A stretch of 6,271 bases of DNA from a bacterium (GTDB lineage Bacteria > Verrucomicrobiota > Verrucomicrobiae > Opitutales > Opitutaceae). Below are positions 6,065 through 6,271 of the stretch, piece by piece. The DNA is taken from NCBI GenBank assembly GCA_021780625.1, contig JAJXYI010000340.1, positions 1 to 6,271 of the forward strand, given 5' to 3'. Numbering within the stretch: the stretch's first letter is position 1; every line of letters starts with the position of its first letter. A program made the position numbers and the translations under genes. The notes under the pieces are model-generated. The model saw only the letters and a program-made list of their open reading frames with translations. It ran no database searches and was not told the origin of the DNA.

Positions 6065-6271
6065 TCAGTATCGGATCTTCACATATCCCTCGATGCGGAA
6101 GGGCTGGGCGGGGAAGATCAGTTCGCTGGCGGTGTAGGCGTCGCCGTTGTGGATCCAGTTGCGCTGGTCGGTGACGTTGAGGAAGTCGACGTTCGCGATC
6201 CACCGCTTCGTCTGGTAGAAGAGCGAGGCATTGAGCGTGTACTGGGCGGGAATGTGCCATTCGGTGTCGAT
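6065..6271 (-). CDS. TonB-dependent receptor, C-terminal fragment
   Basis: Only the last 68 codons are inside the window; the frame runs from the right edge to the TGA at 6065-6067. The fragment shows the typical end of a TonB-dependent outer-membrane receptor: alternating beta-strands (YTLNASLFYQTKRWIANVD), the frequent NVTDQRNW turn of the last strands (compare N(V/L)TD...), then a loop and a final strand FRIEGYVKIRY ending in an aromatic residue, the usual C-terminal signal for insertion by the BAM machinery. Such receptors take up siderophores, cobalamin, glycans or other large ligands using TonB-ExbB-ExbD energy. The substrate cannot be told from this piece, because the plug domain and most of the barrel are missing. 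Two hairpins follow the stop, so transcription probably ends before the next minus-strand gene. Confidence 0.85.
   Translation of the reverse strand: MDTEWHIPAQYTLNASLFYQTKRWIANVDFLNVTDQRNWIHNGDAYTASELIFPAQPFRIEGYVKIRY

Noticed and set aside
6000..6260. An 86-codon minus-strand frame covering the receptor end.
   Set aside because: It is out of phase with the receptor frame, whose final strand ending in EGYVKIRY and NVTDQRNW motif are typical of TonB-dependent receptors.

Overview
The window is GC-rich, densely coding DNA from a Gram-negative (two-membrane) bacterium. The evidence is a lipoprotein N-acyltransferase (lnt) and the C-terminal end of a TonB-dependent outer-membrane receptor, both of which need an outer membrane. 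The gene style suggests a Verrucomicrobiota/Opitutaceae-like genome: a PRiA4b ORF-3 family gene beside lnt, a multi-pass membrane protein followed by a protein opening with a 'DFLLLNLLAL' membrane segment, and weak Shine-Dalgarno sites. That placement is an impression from family resemblance, not a test. I see no rRNA, tRNA, CRISPR array or insertion sequence.

Layout, left to right. Positions 1-1180 (minus) hold a membrane-anchored coiled-coil protein whose C-terminus lies beyond the left edge. Its start is 30 bases downstream of the stop of a 556-residue six-helix membrane protein (1211-2881, minus), so the two look like one transcription unit. A 219-base divergent spacer (2882-3100) with two GC hairpins separates this pair from the only plus-strand gene, peptide deformylase (def, 3101-3673). 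def converges on lnt (3697-5379, minus) with 23 bases between the stop codons and a small hairpin over the def stop. Upstream of lnt on the minus strand, 30 bases away, is a PRiA4b ORF-3 family gene (5410-6003). A 61-base gap with a 9-bp GC hairpin then separates it from the 3' end of a TonB-dependent receptor gene (6065-6271, minus), cut by the right edge.

How the genes fit together. def and lnt are housekeeping maturation enzymes: removal of the formyl group from new proteins, and the last acylation step of lipoproteins. The receptor would be an envelope transporter. The least explained part is the left-hand pair. Its predicted topologies (a three-helix C-terminal bundle with the orientation of ExbB/TolQ, and a single-helix protein with an aspartate inside the helix and a large periplasmic coiled coil) recall ion-driven stator pairs such as ExbB/ExbD or MotA/MotB, but I see no clear family signature. 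This pair is the best candidate for an undescribed system here, and it is offered as a hypothesis only.
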